The translations under genes and the position numbers were made by a program. Of a DNA stretch of 64,000 nucleotides, positions 31,421-42,210 are shown piece by piece. How positions within the stretch are numbered: the stretch's first letter is position 1; every line of letters starts with the position of its first letter. The notes under the pieces are model-generated. The model had not been told where the DNA came from and did no database searches. It saw only the letters and a list, made by a program, of their open reading frames with translations. The stretch is from assembly GCF_901709675.1 (NCBI RefSeq), contig NC_051095.1, forward strand, positions 26,643,956 through 26,707,955, in the 5' to 3' direction. The DNA is from Syngnathus acus. Its lineage: Eukaryota > Chordata > Actinopteri > Syngnathiformes > Syngnathidae.

Positions 31421-31538
31421 CCACTTATGTCCATCGTCAGTCCATATTTTTTCAACCCTTGTCCCTTTTAGTCCCTTATCCTTCATCCGCAGAATGGGCG
31501 TCTTCCAACAACGGACGGACCATTTGGTTACTGTAACG
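31421..31538. other. Spacer between hAT elements
   Basis: The CTGTAACG at 31531-31538 is the target duplication of the next element. No other feature. Confidence 0.5.
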
Positions 31539-31821
31539 CAGTGGTTCTTAACCTTTTTCCTTGTTCGCACCCCATTCAATTCACCAACCAGTTCTCGCAC
31601 CCCTAACCCTAAATAATTATTATAATAATAATTGGTTTACTTTACAGCTATAAGGCTTAATTAGCATTATCCCGAATGCCAATTAACACAATGACTTCTT
31701 GATTTCCAGAATTTTTCACTTTTTTCGGTTACCCCACCATTATCCCTGAAAAATTTTAAATTTCCCCCAGGGTATCCTCGCACCCCTAGGGGGTGCGAGC
31801 ACCCCCGGTTAAGAACCACTG
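31539..31821. mobile_element. hAT MITE, 283 bp, perfect 8-bp TSD
   Basis: The ends are CAGTGGTTCTTAACC and its complement GGTTAAGAACCACTG. CTGTAACG flanks it at 31531-31538 and 31822-31829. The interior has no coding. Subterminal GCACCCC/GGGGTGCGAG words are mirrored. This is a textbook small non-autonomous hAT. Confidence 0.95.
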
Positions 31822-32099
31822 CTGTAACGAAATGCTCACCTCTGATAAAAGAAGTGTTATAAGTATTCTCATGAATTCAGTTTAAATTCAGGGTTAATTT
31901 TGCTTTTTAGTCATTGATTTTGGAAGGGACCAAGTCCGGACTCCCTCTTGCATTTTTATATTCATTTGAAAGGGCATATGTAAACTTATGTTAGAATGGG
32001 CACATTCACTTTGGCACATGTGATTAGCTAGGTAGCTTGAGCTATGCTGTTATCTTGCTGTGACCTCTCTTGTTTTCACTGGCTTTCCCTTCTCTATGA
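31822..32099. other. Intron sequence
   Basis: Nothing recognised. The last 8 bases (CTCTATGA, 32092-32099) are the target duplication of the next hAT. Confidence 0.4.
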
Positions 32100-33030
32100 C
32101 AGTGGTCCCCAACCACCGGGCCGCGGACCGGTACCGGTCCGTGGGTCACTTGGTACCGGGCCGCGGAGCCGCACAGGAAAAAAAAAAAAAAAAAAAAAAA
32201 AAAAAGCAAAAAAACTTTTTTTTTTTTTTCTTTTCATTGACGATCAATTCATTCAGATTAAGACGCTCGTCCCGGTCACGTGACATGTTTCCCCAGTCGA
32301 GCCCGCAAAGCTAGCAAAAATGAGTAAGAATTTATTTTGAAAAATATAAAAAATTTGGCGAATCTCTCCCAATTACATCTGTCGGTGCATCTGAAAAATA
32401 AGGACTCTTGACACAGGGCGCTTGTCTCGGTCACGTGACATTTCACCACAGTCAAGCCCGCGAGGCAAGCAAAAATGAGCAAGAAACAGAGAAGTTTGGA
32501 AAGCTTCTTCGGAAAGGGAAAAACGTCCAATGAGGACACTGAAGAAGAAGAGGCTACGACTTCTAAGAAAAGGAAAGCTGCATTTAAAAGAACATTTCTG
32601 GAGTCCTACTTAAAATATGGATTTATCGCCACAGGTGACTCTGACGCGCCAAGTGCACTCGGCATATGTGGCGAAAGGCTAGCTAACGAGGCAATGAAGC
32701 CTTCAAACGTGCTTCGGCACATGGAGACCAAGCATCCTGCATTTAAAGACAAACCTTAACCACTTCGGGTGTCATTGTCTCCGATTGCGCCTAGATGGGA
32801 ACGGCTCATTTCTGAGAAAAGAGCTCGGTGCTCCCACTAATTCAACGTTTTATTTTTATGTGGTTTATATTTGTTTTTATGCCAGTCGTATCATTTTATT
32901 TCATCCTATTTATATATATAAATATTTAAATAATAAATATATAAATATATTTATTTATATAAAGGCCGGTCCGCGAAAATATTTCTGACACGTAACCGGT
33001 CCGTGGTGCAAAAAAGGTTGGGGACCACTG
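32100..33030 (+). mobile_element. hAT derivative 2 (CAGTGGTCCCCAACC), perfect 8-bp TSD
   Basis: Inverted ends CAGTGGTCCCCAACC and GGTTGGGGACCACTG are flanked by CTCTATGA at 32092-32099 and 33031-33038. GCCGCGGACCGG words sit near both ends and an A tract lies at about 32179-32205. It contains a 95-codon BED-type remnant. Its inverted sister is at 30549-31420, so the two form a long inverted pair. Confidence 0.95.
32475..32759 (+). CDS. hAT BED-type N-terminal fragment, open 94 codons
   Basis: Starts at ATG with MSKKQRSLESFFGKG, then an acidic and a basic stretch (EEEEATTSKKRKAAFKR, a likely nuclear localisation signal), FLESYLKYGFIATGDSD, and a BED-like finger remnant ending LRHMETKHPAFKD. 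It stops at TAA with no catalytic domain. ZBED5/SCAND3-type hAT transposases start this way. Whether a short protein is made is unknown. Confidence 0.65.
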   Translation: MSKKQRSLESFFGKGKTSNEDTEEEEATTSKKRKAAFKRTFLESYLKYGFIATGDSDAPSALGICGERLANEAMKPSNVLRHMETKHPAFKDKP

Positions 33031-33336
33031 CTCTATGACACTTTTTGCACATACATACATAGGAGTTGATCTCAGTTAAGACTGCAAGGTCACACATTAT
33101 CACACAGGCTAGGCAGAATCGCTCTCTTGCAGGCGGGCGGCCAAGAGTATTATAAGAGTAGGGACCTTGGAGGTGGGGGTTAGACCTTCCGCAATCTTGC
33201 AGAGAAGGCTCCACAGCTGTGTATCGATCTTTCTGGCTTACATTAAATAGTTAAGCAGAGAAGGCAGCCTCCTGGTAATTACTATTAGCATAGCAAGCAT
33301 TAAAGATAAAGAATTGGGACAAAATCTAACACTTAC
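33031..33336. other. Intron sequence
   Basis: AT-rich to mixed sequence downstream of the exon at 33337 in transcript sense. No repeat recognised. Confidence 0.4.
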
Positions 33337-33381
33337 CTCTCAGGATTATGAATTTCCTCTGTAACAAAATTTAGGTAGAAC
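33337..33381 (-). CDS. slc7a11: slc7a11-like exon (TM6 end), 45 bp
   Basis: On the minus strand it follows TCTTTTCCAG and ends before a consensus GTAAGT donor. It encodes FYLNFVTEEIHNPE between a Trp codon finished by its first G and an Arg codon begun by its last AG. The FYLNFVTEE motif is diagnostic of the heteromeric SLC7 transporters and of xCT in particular. The 45-bp length keeps phase with both neighbours. A very short exon between two 10-16 kb introns depends heavily on good splice sites, which it has. Confidence 0.93.
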
Positions 33382-33708
33382 CTGGAAAAGACATGACCAG
33401 CATGATTAGTGCTTGATGGCTTTCTAGGTTCCACTGTCACAAATTCAAAATATATACCTCAATTTTAAAGGGATAATTCACATGCACATGTACGGATGCA
33501 CTTGCATTAGTGAAAAAATAATGTTTTTCTTTAATAGTGTCCATAATTGATTTAATAACTTTATTCATTACATTGTTTAATGTACATGTGTACATACTTC
33601 ATCTTTCATGAAACAATGGGACCGTTTTTAAGTTATCACAGTAAACTGTGTGATTGCTGTCTGTCACTGGCCTCAGATGTCCAGCGTTACTATATGCTTG
33701 TGGTCCAA
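33382..33708. other. Intron sequence
   Basis: No exon or repeat recognised on either strand. Confidence 0.4.
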
Positions 33709-33912
33709 GTTTGTTATCACACCAGCCCTGACCGACTGCCCGTCTCCGACCACAATCGTGCAGACGCCAGCCCCAATCTATCGCCCGACCATGACCACGT
33801 CTTCGCCTCATCTCTTGGACTACGCCGTCCCTGATTTCCACTTCCCATCTTCCCCAAGAGATCAAATAAAACAGTGTTAAGCAACTGGTCGTCCTGTCCG
33901 CTTTGTGCGACA
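33709..33912 (+). repeat. 5' LTR remnant of the chromodomain gypsy
   Basis: Matches the 3' half of the right LTR, with a ~26-bp deletion near its start. Ends TGTGCGACA. The U3 region with the promoter is missing. Confidence 0.8.
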
Positions 33913-34792
33913 GAACGTACTGACCACATCCACGACCAGCGTACAGTTTGGCACGAGGAATCGACTCATACGCACGGAGGAGTGGCTAGAAGGGCTCTCG
34001 GAGGAGGTCAAAAGTCTCACCCAGATGTTCCACCAGTTCCTCCGGGGTGCCAGGACCACCGCTCAGCCATCCGCTCCCATCCGACGGCCTCAACTCCTTT
34101 CCCCCGCTGGGGCTTCGGCTACCACTGCACCGCCGATGACACCACTGAATGGTTCAGAGCCCAAGGTGGGACACTCCGAGCGGTTCGACAGCGATCCCCG
34201 ACAAGTCCGGCCGTTTCTATCAAGCTGCCGTATTCAATTCGCCCTCCAGCCACGGACCTTCGCCTCGGAGGTAGCCGAGGTAGGGTACGCCATAACGCAC
34301 CTCACCGGGAAGGCTCACTTATGGGGCACCGCGGAATTCGACCGCCATACCCCGGCGTGCTCCAACTTCGAGGCGTTCGCAGCCAAAATCTTCAAGGTTT
34401 TCGAAGTGTGTTTGTCCGGCACCAAAGCCGCCCAGGAGCTCCTCCGGATCCGCCAGGGGAGCCGCCCATTGATCAACCATGTGCTGGACTTCCGCATTAC
34501 AGCGCGTCGATCCTTGACGTATTTTACAAGAGCCTCGCGGACTATATCAAGGATGATCGAGCCACGAGGTTGGCCCTGCCTCCACCTCGAGTCGACGGAG
34601 CAAAGCCTAACGAGGTCGGAAGAGCCTCACTCCCCAGAGGAGCGACGCCGACGATGCGCGCGTTGGCCTGTGCTTCTATTTTTGGGACGAAGGTCATCGG
34701 GTAACGACTTGCCCGTCAAAAGACAAGAGCTCACGCGGGGAACAGGGAATTTGTTTGAGCTCGACGTCGATCCCCGCTCCCTCCTGTCATAA
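33905..34792 (+). pseudogene. Gypsy gag (broken)
   Basis: Readable pieces include VGHSERFDSDPRQVRPFLSS, QFALQPRTFASEVAEVGYAI, HLTGKAHLWGTAEFDR and ARRSLTYFTRA, the capsid-like gag segment of fish chromoviruses. The nucleocapsid zinc knuckle is not intact. After about residue 200 the frame drifts, and a second frame carries part of the C-terminal region. Confidence 0.75.
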
Positions 34793-34795
34793 GAC

Positions 34796-37342
34796 TTTGC
34801 TACCAGTTCGACTCATGCTCGCCCAGGAGACTCACGGCCTGTCTGCACTGGTGGACTCCGGAGCAGAGGTCAACATCATGGACACCAGCCTCTCCCAGCG
34901 GTTATGAGTTGGCTCTCTGCTTCTACCGGGGTCCAGTCAGGCACATCAACCCCTCATCCCCCGTTGACAGTACTCTTATCTGGCAACCACCAAGAAACCA
35001 TCCAGTTTCACCTTCTGTCCGCACCCGGCCAACCTCTCATTCTTGGTCACCCCTGGCTACGTCAACACAACCCCCACGTCGACTGGGAAACCAGGACTGC
35101 CATCAGACCTGCCTGAAAGGGATGCAGTGGCAACCACCCTTTCCGTCCGCCACCTGACCTCTCGCTGGTCCCGTCATGTTACCACAACCCTGGGTAGGTC
35201 TTCAGCAAGGCCAAGGGGACTTCCTTGCCACTGCATCGCCCCTTCGACTGCGCTATTGACCTCCTACCGGGCACCGTTCCACCCAAGGGCCGCCTGTACA
35301 TCCTGTCAATACCCGAGAGGGCTGTGATGTTGGAGTACATCAAGGACTCTCTCACGGTTGGCATAATCCGTCCCTCCTCTTCACCGGCCGGGGCTGGATT
35401 CGTCTTCATGGGCAAGAAGGATGGCTCACTGTACCCATGCATTGACTATTGTGGGTTGAACAATATCACGGTGAAGAATCGTTGCCCGTTGCCCCTACTG
35501 TCGTCGATGTTCGAGCTCCTTGAAGGGACCACCATCTTCACCAAGTTGGACCTAAGGAATACCTTGTCCGCATCCGGGAGACAGACGAACAATGGCCACC
35601 ATGAGTATCTGGTGGTTCGGCCTCACCAATACCCCTGCCGTCTTCTAAGCACTGGTAAACGACGTCCTCTGGGATATGCTCAACCGCTTCGTCTCCGTTT
35701 ACCTGGATGACAACCTCATCTTCTTCCGGTCCAAGGAAGAACACAGTCCGTCCTCCGCCGCCTCCTTGAAAACTTGTGAAGCCGGAGAAGTGCGAGTTCC
35801 ATGCAAAGTCGGTGTCCTTCCTGGATTACATCATTGCCAAAGGCAGCATAAGGATGGACCCGGCAAAAGTAGAGGTGGTTACTTCATGGCCCACCACAAG
35901 GAAAAGGCTGCAACAATTTCTTGGGTTCGCCAACTTTTACAGAGGTTTTATCAGGAATTACAGTTCGGTTGCCACTGCCCTCACCAGCATTGCCGTCCGC
36001 TACCAGTGGACTCACACTGCCGACAAGGCATTCATAGAAATGAGACGCTTCACCACCACTCCCATCCTGCGGCTGCCCGATCCTGGGCGACAATTTGTAC
36101 TCGAGGTCGATGCTTTGGATGTAGGGGTGGGGGCTGTTCTGTCTCAGTGCTCCAGTCCAGATGAGAAGCTGCACCCATGTACCTTCATCTCCCGCCGTCT
36201 GTTGACCGCGGAACGTAAACACAACATCGGCAATCGAGAACTCCTCGCGGTAAAGCTGACCCTGGAAGAGTGGAAGCAGTGGCTCGAGGGTGCAGCTACT
36301 CCCTTCTTGGTCTGGACAGACCATCGTAATTTAGAGTAGTTGAGGACAGCCAAGAGACTGAACTCCCGCCAAGCCCGCTCGTCCTTGTTCTTCGGGTGGT
36401 TCAACTTCACACTCTCCTTTCAGCCGGGGTCCCGCAATGCCAAGATGGACGCACTGTCGTGTGCCTTTCCAGGAGGGGAGAAGGAGACTGCGGCCCCCAT
36501 CCTTCCCGACTCAGTCATGGTCGCCAACGTTTCCTGGCACATTTATGACAGAGTAAAGGCGGCGGTCCGGAACCAGCGCCTGCCCGGAGGACCGCCTCTT
36601 TGTGGCAGGTAACCCCCGCTCTTCCATTCTGCAGTGGGCACACGACGCCCATCTGACCTGTCTGAGTTCTCGGTCGCCCAGCACTTCTGGTGGCCCACCC
36701 CGAGGGAGGACATCCGTGACTACGTCAGGGCCTGCCCCGTCTGCGCCGGATGCCAGGTCCGACTTACCGAGTAGGTCACCGAGTGTGGCTCTTGGTGCTT
36801 CCACACTGGGCGGAATCTCTCAAATTGGCGCCTCACTCTGTGGGACATTTCCCCATCCACAAGGTCATCAGCCCTTCTGCCATCCGCCACCGCCTTTCAA
36901 GCTCCATGAGGATCCGCCCCACGTTCCACCTGTCGCGGGTGAGGCCCGTCCACGACAGCCCACTGACTCCCACGCCAGCGCTGCCACCTCCCGGTTCGTC
37001 AATGGGGATCCCGTGTATACGGTCCGCTTCCTGCTCCAGTCCTGTCAGCCATGCCGAGGTATCCAATGCCTGGTCGACAGGGAGGGCTACAATGACTTCC
37101 ATCGCTGCTTGGTGCCAGCCCGCTGGATTCTTGACCCAGATCTCATCGCCGAATTCCACTGCCTGCATCTTGACCAGGCCGCCCACCGGCGGTGGCGTCC
37201 AAGGGGTTCCAGGAGTGCCGCAGCGCCCGGCCACGCATGTCGCTCTGTGCCTTCTGCCATGTCCTCTGTTCCAGATGTTCCGGTGCCTCTGCTCTCGGTA
37301 TTGACTCCTGATGTGTGGATTCGAACACCTGCTGAGAATTGA
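34796..37342 (+). pseudogene. Gypsy pol: PR, RT, RNase H, IN finger, chromodomain
   Basis: The protease motif is LVDSGAEVNIMD (about 34848-34885). RT starts near 35225 with the [12 protein letters not shown] and [11 protein letters not shown] segments; its catalytic YLDD lies in another frame near 35697. RNase H (35776-36339) is open and includes [36 protein letters not shown] and WTDHRNLE. The integrase shows only the N-terminal finger region (about 36600-36780). The DDE core is deleted, after which YRVGHRVW and the chromodomain (YTVRFLLQSC...LVDREGYN...VPARWILD, about 37010-37160) follow. Confidence 0.85.
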
Positions 37343-37487
37343 TTCTCTGCGGAGTAGTGATCCATTCCTGTTTCCTCCCCGCCCGCCCGACCTGCGCCGG
37401 GACCCTGTTTGGGGACATTAGGAGCCATCCCTTGAGAGGGATCGGGCCACCTGCCACCCAGCCGGTAACTTTCCGCCTCAGTCTACC

Positions 37488-37886
37488 TGTCACAGCCACA
37501 CCCACTCATCAACTCAATCACCTGCACCTGCATCTGCTCATTCCCAGTCCCTATTTAAATCCTACACACCCGCCTAACGTTGTCAGTACGTCCCCTTTTG
37601 CTATCCCTGCCTTGCTCCTTCTGCCTAGTTTCTGTGCCTTGTCTTGCTCTGGTGTCGACCCGCTTTGTTATCTACTGACCGACTATGCCTGCTCGCCGCC
37701 AGCCCTGACCAACTGCCCGTCTCTGACCACGATCGTACGCCGCCAGCCCTGACCTATCGCCCAAACACGTCTTCGCCTCGTTTCTTGGACCACGCCGCCC
37801 GTGCCTGATCTCCACTTCCCATCTTCCCCAAGTGATCAAATAAAACAGTGTTGCGCACCAGGGCGTCCTGTCCACTTTGTGTGTCA
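37488..37886 (+). repeat. 3' LTR of the chromodomain gypsy, 399 bp
   Basis: Begins TGTCACAGCC and ends TTTGTGTGTCA, giving TG...CA termini. A TATTTAAAT promoter-like box lies near 37551 and AAATAAAA at about 37838. No clear target duplication can be matched because the left LTR end is lost. Confidence 0.85.
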
Positions 37887-38245
37887 ATTTCTTACTTTGT
37901 TTAAATCTAAACCTAGTGTTTCAGTCTTTTATCTTGAAATTTGCTGTCATTGTTTCTTTCACTTGCTTCAATGTTTTTTCATCGCTTGCAGCAAATCAAG
38001 TCATAAACCCATATTATTGTGATCACTATCTCATCATTAGTCACTTTTGTGGAAACACAATGATCAGCTGCACATATTTGTTTTTGTTCAAATACTCACG
38101 CAGCATTCTGTTCCAATTTCTGCCAAACTGTTTTAGTTCTTAAAGTGACTTGCCGACCAATTTGTCTACTGTGCTCAATTTGACTTTATAGCCATCTGGC
38201 TGTTCAATGTAAATTGATGCATTCAAGTTGCTGTCTTCACGTACC
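37887..38245. other. Intron sequence
   Basis: AT-rich, with no recognised element or exon. Confidence 0.4.
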
Positions 38246-38400
38246 GTAAATTTCGGGCTATAAGCCGCACCGGACTATGAGCCGCACCAGCTAAAATTTG
38301 TGATTTTTTTAGTTTTATACTTATATAAGCCACACCGGACTATAAGCCGCACGTGCGCACGAGTTATTTACAAAGAAAGACAGTACACAGAAAGCCTTTT

Positions 38401-38579
38401 TAAAGTTTTAATCACATTAACATTTCGTTGTAAACACGGAAGTAACAGCACTAGCTGGGCTAAAGTTTTAATAGCATTAACATTTTGTTGTAAACACGGA
38501 AGTAACAACACTAGCTGGGCTAAAGTTTTATAACATTAACATTTTGTTGTGAACACGGAAGTAACAGCACTAACTAGGC
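38401..38579 (+). repeat. 60-bp tandem repeat, three copies
   Basis: Units start TAAAGTTTTA at 38401, 38461 and 38521 and each contain TTGT(A/G)AACACGGAAGTAAC. They differ at few positions; the third has one deletion. Confidence 0.95.
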
Positions 38580-39075
38580 GGGTAAAAAAAGAAAACATAC
38601 CAGCAACAAAATCACTGAGAGCCGTCTTTTTCTTCCTCCTGTCCACTGAAAAGTGTCCGATTGGAATAGCGCCAGATGTATGTCGCAACACTCTTTCTCA
38701 TTCTCTCTTTCGTTGTCGCTTTCATCGTCACTCTCGTCCTGAGGCAAATTCACTCCTGAGCTTGTGCTCTCCTTTCCGTCACACAGCAGACCGGCTTTTT
38801 TTTGGTGATGGTGGATTTTTTCACACTGCTCCATGCTGTCAGGATCCACTGGCAGACTTGTGCGAAAGTTGCTCTTCGCATGCGTCCAGTTTTTGTAAAC
38901 GATTTCTCGCCACTGGTCATCCAAGCCTCCAATTCAAGTCAGAGGGCCACTTTAAATCGATTCATTTATTCCAAGTTTACATGCAACCGCTCTGTTCCCT
39001 TCTTTATCAGCCAGCTCAATGGCTTTTAACTTGAAAGCTGCGTCATACGCACGCCTTCCAGTGACTTCCATCATT
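38574..39075 (-). pseudogene. Pogo-type transposase remnant
   Basis: The N-terminal part (about 38950-39075) reads RRAYDAAFKLKAIELADKEG and NRAVACKLGINES, the first helix-turn-helix of pogo-like transposases. After stops, a second piece in another frame reads MTSGEKSFTKTGRMRRATFA, a post-catalytic segment, then an acidic region DESDDESDNEREN. The CENP-B-like second domain and DDE core are deleted. Confidence 0.7.
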
Positions 39076-39235
39076 GGGCTCTGTTTACGCTAACTTTCCT
39101 CGTGCACAACGCACCACTACTGTCTTCCTCGACGCATACAGTATATTCCACCTCTCTCACTCTTACTTTTTCTGCTCAAGCCCCCCCGATGGCCGTTGGA
39201 AAAAAATGCATGTAAAGTCGCCGCATGATCGCGTA

Positions 39236-39490
39236 AGATTTTTAATGTTTAATTACCATTTGTAAGAGAATATACACAAAGATGATTGTCAGGAAAGAGA
39301 TGATTATTTAGGGAAGCATAACCTTTATGAACGTAAAAGCACAACAGGGGTCCACAGCCTTTTTATGAGTGTATAAGTGTATTAGTCATGAGAAAAATCA
39401 CGGAGAAAAAAGCTTCTTATCCTTTAGATAAAGAAGTTATGGCTTTGCTTTATGTTACAGGTATTTTACTAATTAACTGTTAACACTAGT
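39236..39490. other. Intron sequence
   Basis: AT-rich, nothing recognised. Confidence 0.4.
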
Positions 39491-39570
39491 CAATTTACAA
39501 TACAATGCAAATTTATATAGCGCATTTCCCAATCGCTGCAGTTGTTTCAAAGCGTTGATAATATAAAATT
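39490..39570 (-). mobile_element. L2-like LINE 3' tail fragment
   Basis: On the minus strand it reads GCTTTGAAACAACTGCAGCG, AAATGCGCTATATAAATTTG and CATTGTATTG, like the 3' terminal hairpin and tail of L2-type LINEs. Only about 80 bp remain. Confidence 0.55.
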
Positions 39571-39979
39571 GGTGAAAATCACTTTCCTCTCCACATAGCT
39601 TACGGTAGTGTTCAGGATGACAGTAGTGCTTATGACTAAAAAGATGAATCCAGCTTTAGGGTATGTATTTTATTGTTACATCAAAAACAGGGTACCAGTA
39701 CATTCAGTAGATTTTCACAAATCCAACAAGACCAAGCATTCATGATATATATATGCACACGCTTAAGGCTGTGAAATTGGGCTGTTAGTAAGAAAAAGTA
39801 GATAAGAGTCTCTTCACAATAATAGTAGTGTGGCATTGATTCAGTGAGTTTATCAATTTTGCGGAACTAGCAAGTGTGAATCGGTGGTCCCCTATTTAAG
39901 GATGAAGCCAACACCTGTTGGACATGCTTTTCTCTTTGAAAGTACCAGGAAAATACCATTCAAGACATTGTTCAGAAGA

Positions 39980-40258
39980 GCATTGATTGATTAAAAAAGG
40001 TGATTGGAGAGGGAAAAGCTTCTACTCAGGTGCAAAAATTACAAGACTGTGTGAAACGACCCCGAAACTCTGAATTCAAGCCAGAGTTCACAGTGAAGAC
40101 AGTGAAGCATAGCAACACAACCTTTCTTATATGGGCATGGGTTTCCTACTGTGGTGTTGGGCCTATACTATATCACATACCAAGTACAGTAGTATTTTGG
40201 ATCATTTTGAATATGTCAAAATACTTCGAGGGGCCATGATGCTTTATGCTGAAGAGGA
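39980..40258 (+). pseudogene. Tc1 family C transposase remnant
   Basis: A frame reads KPEFTVKTVKHSNTTFLIWA, WVSYCGVGPILYHIP and MSKYFEGP, corresponding to the VKHGGG...VWGCFS...GVGPI block between the first and second catalytic Asp of Tc1 enzymes. The N-terminus and both ends of the catalytic domain are gone. Confidence 0.6.
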
Positions 40259-40260
40259 CG

Positions 40261-40411
40261 TGTGACAACTCTTCGTTCAACGAGTTGGGTAACTTTCCAC
40301 CACACACACTGCCAGCTGACACGCCCACCACGCTAATCCTCAATCATATGCCAACCAATAAGGAACCTCCCTGTAATCAGCGCTCATCTCTGCTACCTGT
40401 CCTTTGTTCGC

Positions 40412-40482
<71 letters not shown>

Positions 40483-40948
40483 CGTGTGTGTGTTTAAGCA
40501 AAAGTCTCCCATCACTCAGTTTCAGTCCATCTGTGCTGCTACCCGTTCCTGCTCGCTGGGTTTCTCTCTCAAAACTGATCTGCCTGACCAGACCTTGGTT
40601 GCTCTCGACCCTGCCCGACCGGACTACGATTCTTTGGACCTTGCCCGACCCGACTACGATTTCGCTGAGCCTTGCCTGATCCAACGACAATTGCTTTCCT
40701 GCCCCGATATCCCCCACCTAACTGCCTCTCAGCACTGTGAGCGACAACCGTGTTCTGGCACCAGCAGCCAATCGACCCAGACTACTTCTCTGCCTCTGCC
40801 CCACTTGGACTCTCCTTCCTTCCCAGCCCAAACTATTCCGCTGCCGCCACCCTGCCCAGATCCCCATTTCCCCTTTCCTTTCTTTTTTTCAATAAACTTG
40901 CGTTGGTGTTGCACTTGGTTGTTCTGCCTCGTACCTGGCAGTACGACA
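40261..40948 (+). repeat. 5' LTR of gypsy 2 with (TG)n inside
   Basis: TG...CA termini (TGTGACAACTC...GTACGACA). Contains a ~80-bp (TG)n at 40411-40490 and a CAATAAA polyadenylation signal near 40889. The C-rich second half is typical of LTR R-U5 in fish gypsy elements. Confidence 0.7.
40411..40490 (+). repeat. (TG)n microsatellite
   Basis: About 37 TG units with a CG interruption near the end. Confidence 0.97.
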
Positions 40949-40959
40949 GACCAAGACCA

Positions 40960-41880
40960 GCACACAAACTCTCTGCCATTGACCACCTTGAATGCGCCAA
41001 GAAGGAGGTCACCCAGATTTCTGGTGATGTTACTTCGTTGGTCCAGCTCGGCTGGCAGCAACAAGAGCAGCTCCAGCAACAACACCAGCAGCTGGCCCAA
41101 GCTCTCCGGGCTCTCAGGATCTTAGCCTCCCCGCCTGCCTCCATCGAATCTGCGCAACTCCTGCCTGAACCTAACGATCTGCCTTCAGTGGCTCCATTCT
41201 CGGCTCCTGACATTCCGGGACCCAAGGTCAGACACCCCAAACTGTTTGACGATGATCCCCGAGAGGTGCGAGCGTTCCTGACAAGCTGCAGGGTCCGATT
41301 CTCCCTGCAACCCCGGACCTTTGTGATAGAGTGCGCCAGAGTCGGGTACGTCATCTGAGCTCATCTGACCGGATGAGCTCTGGGGGGCAACTGAGTATGA
41401 CAAGCAAACCCCAGCTTGTGCCTCCTTTACCTTGTTTGCGGGTATAAGGGTTTTCAACCTGGCCTCTGCGAGCTCTGACGCTTCCCATGAGCTCACGAAG
41501 ATCCATCAAGTCAATCGAACAGTGGTAGACTATTCCATAGACTTCAACCTGCATTGACTGTTGAATTCAGGCTTGAAGAAGAGAGAATGGACGCCAGAGC
41601 CATCCTACCAACCGTGGTCGGGTCGCCTTTTCCGTCAACCTGGCCTTCCATCCAGTCAAGCCAATCTGAGCCCATGGAGATTGGTCGTGCTTCCCTCACT
41701 CCTGGTCACTACTGAATTGCACCAGCGGCGCTTCACGTCCAATCTGTGCCTGTACTTTGTGGGTGAGGGCCATAATGATGCGTCCTGCCCAGTTAAAGCC
41801 CGGAGCACCCGGTGTAGGGTAATCTGTGTGAGCTCAACATGCCTCCTTCCCCTCTCCAGTCGTAAGATCCTGCTCCAAAC
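40960..41880 (+). pseudogene. Gypsy 2 gag (broken)
   Basis: It reads LECAKKEVTQISGDVTSLVQ, a Q-rich coiled-coil-like stretch (QQQEQLQQQHQQLAQALRAL), then HPKLFDDDPREVRAFLTSCR and QPRTFVIECARVGYVI before a TGA. A zinc-knuckle remnant (CLYFVGEGHNDASC) is at about 41745-41790 in another frame; its second Cys is missing. Confidence 0.75.
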
Positions 41881-41904
41881 CAGTCTCCTGTGAGCCAACA
41901 ACAC

Positions 41905-42210
41905 CCAAACTCTGGCCGCCCTTGTTGACTTTGGAGCAGAGGCAAACATAATGGATGTGGGTCTCGCCCGACAGTTTGGTATAGGCCACCATCTCTTGAC
42001 CCCACCTGTTCCCACATGAGCTCTGGATGGCCGTCTACTCGGCACGGTGACTCACGCCTCAGCCCCAGTAACGATGCTTCTGTCAGGCAATCATTGGGAG
42101 ACTATCCAATTCCATCTGCAACCTGGTCAAGCTCTCATTCTCGGCTATCCCTGACTGCACCAACACAATCCTTTTCTTGACTGGGGAACTGGAATAGCAG
42201 TACATCAGTG
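41905..42210 (+). pseudogene. Gypsy 2 protease (active-site Ser lost)
   Basis: The aspartic protease motif reads LVDFGAEANIMD, so the D-S/T-G triad has Phe in place of Ser/Thr. QFHLQPGQALILGYP and LDWGTGIAVHQ follow, typical of this family. A stop (TGA near 42017) and the missing RT confirm decay. Confidence 0.75.

Larger units (their letters stand above)
33709..37886 (+). mobile_element. Ty3/gypsy chromovirus-like element, decayed
   Basis: The right LTR spans 37488-37886. The left LTR is reduced to its last ~200 bp (33709-33912). The two share GACCGACTGCCCGTCTC-type sequence, CTTCCCCAAG, the AAATAAAA polyadenylation signal and the end GTCCTGTCC...TTTGTG. Order inside: gag, protease, RT, RNase H, integrase finger, chromodomain. 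Multiple frameshifts and deletions make it immobile. Confidence 0.9.
38246..39235 (-). mobile_element. Pogo-like transposon, internally deleted
   Basis: The left end ACCGTAAATTTCGGGCTATA resembles the MITE ends at 17592, with AGCCGCACCGGACTATA words. The minus strand carries pogo-type transposase remnants from about 39075 down to 38574. The right end is not clear; I place it near 39235. A triplicated 60-bp unit lies at 38401-38579, between the left end and the coding part. Confidence 0.7.

Noticed and set aside
33874-34704. 276-codon alternative frame overlapping gypsy gag
   Set aside because: The capsid motifs are in the other frame (33905-34792); part of this frame only picks up gag after a shift.
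40404-40679. Open frames with Cys-Val or Thr-His repeats over the TG/CA runs
   Set aside because: They are translations of dinucleotide microsatellites (also at 43833-44146) and have no coding support.
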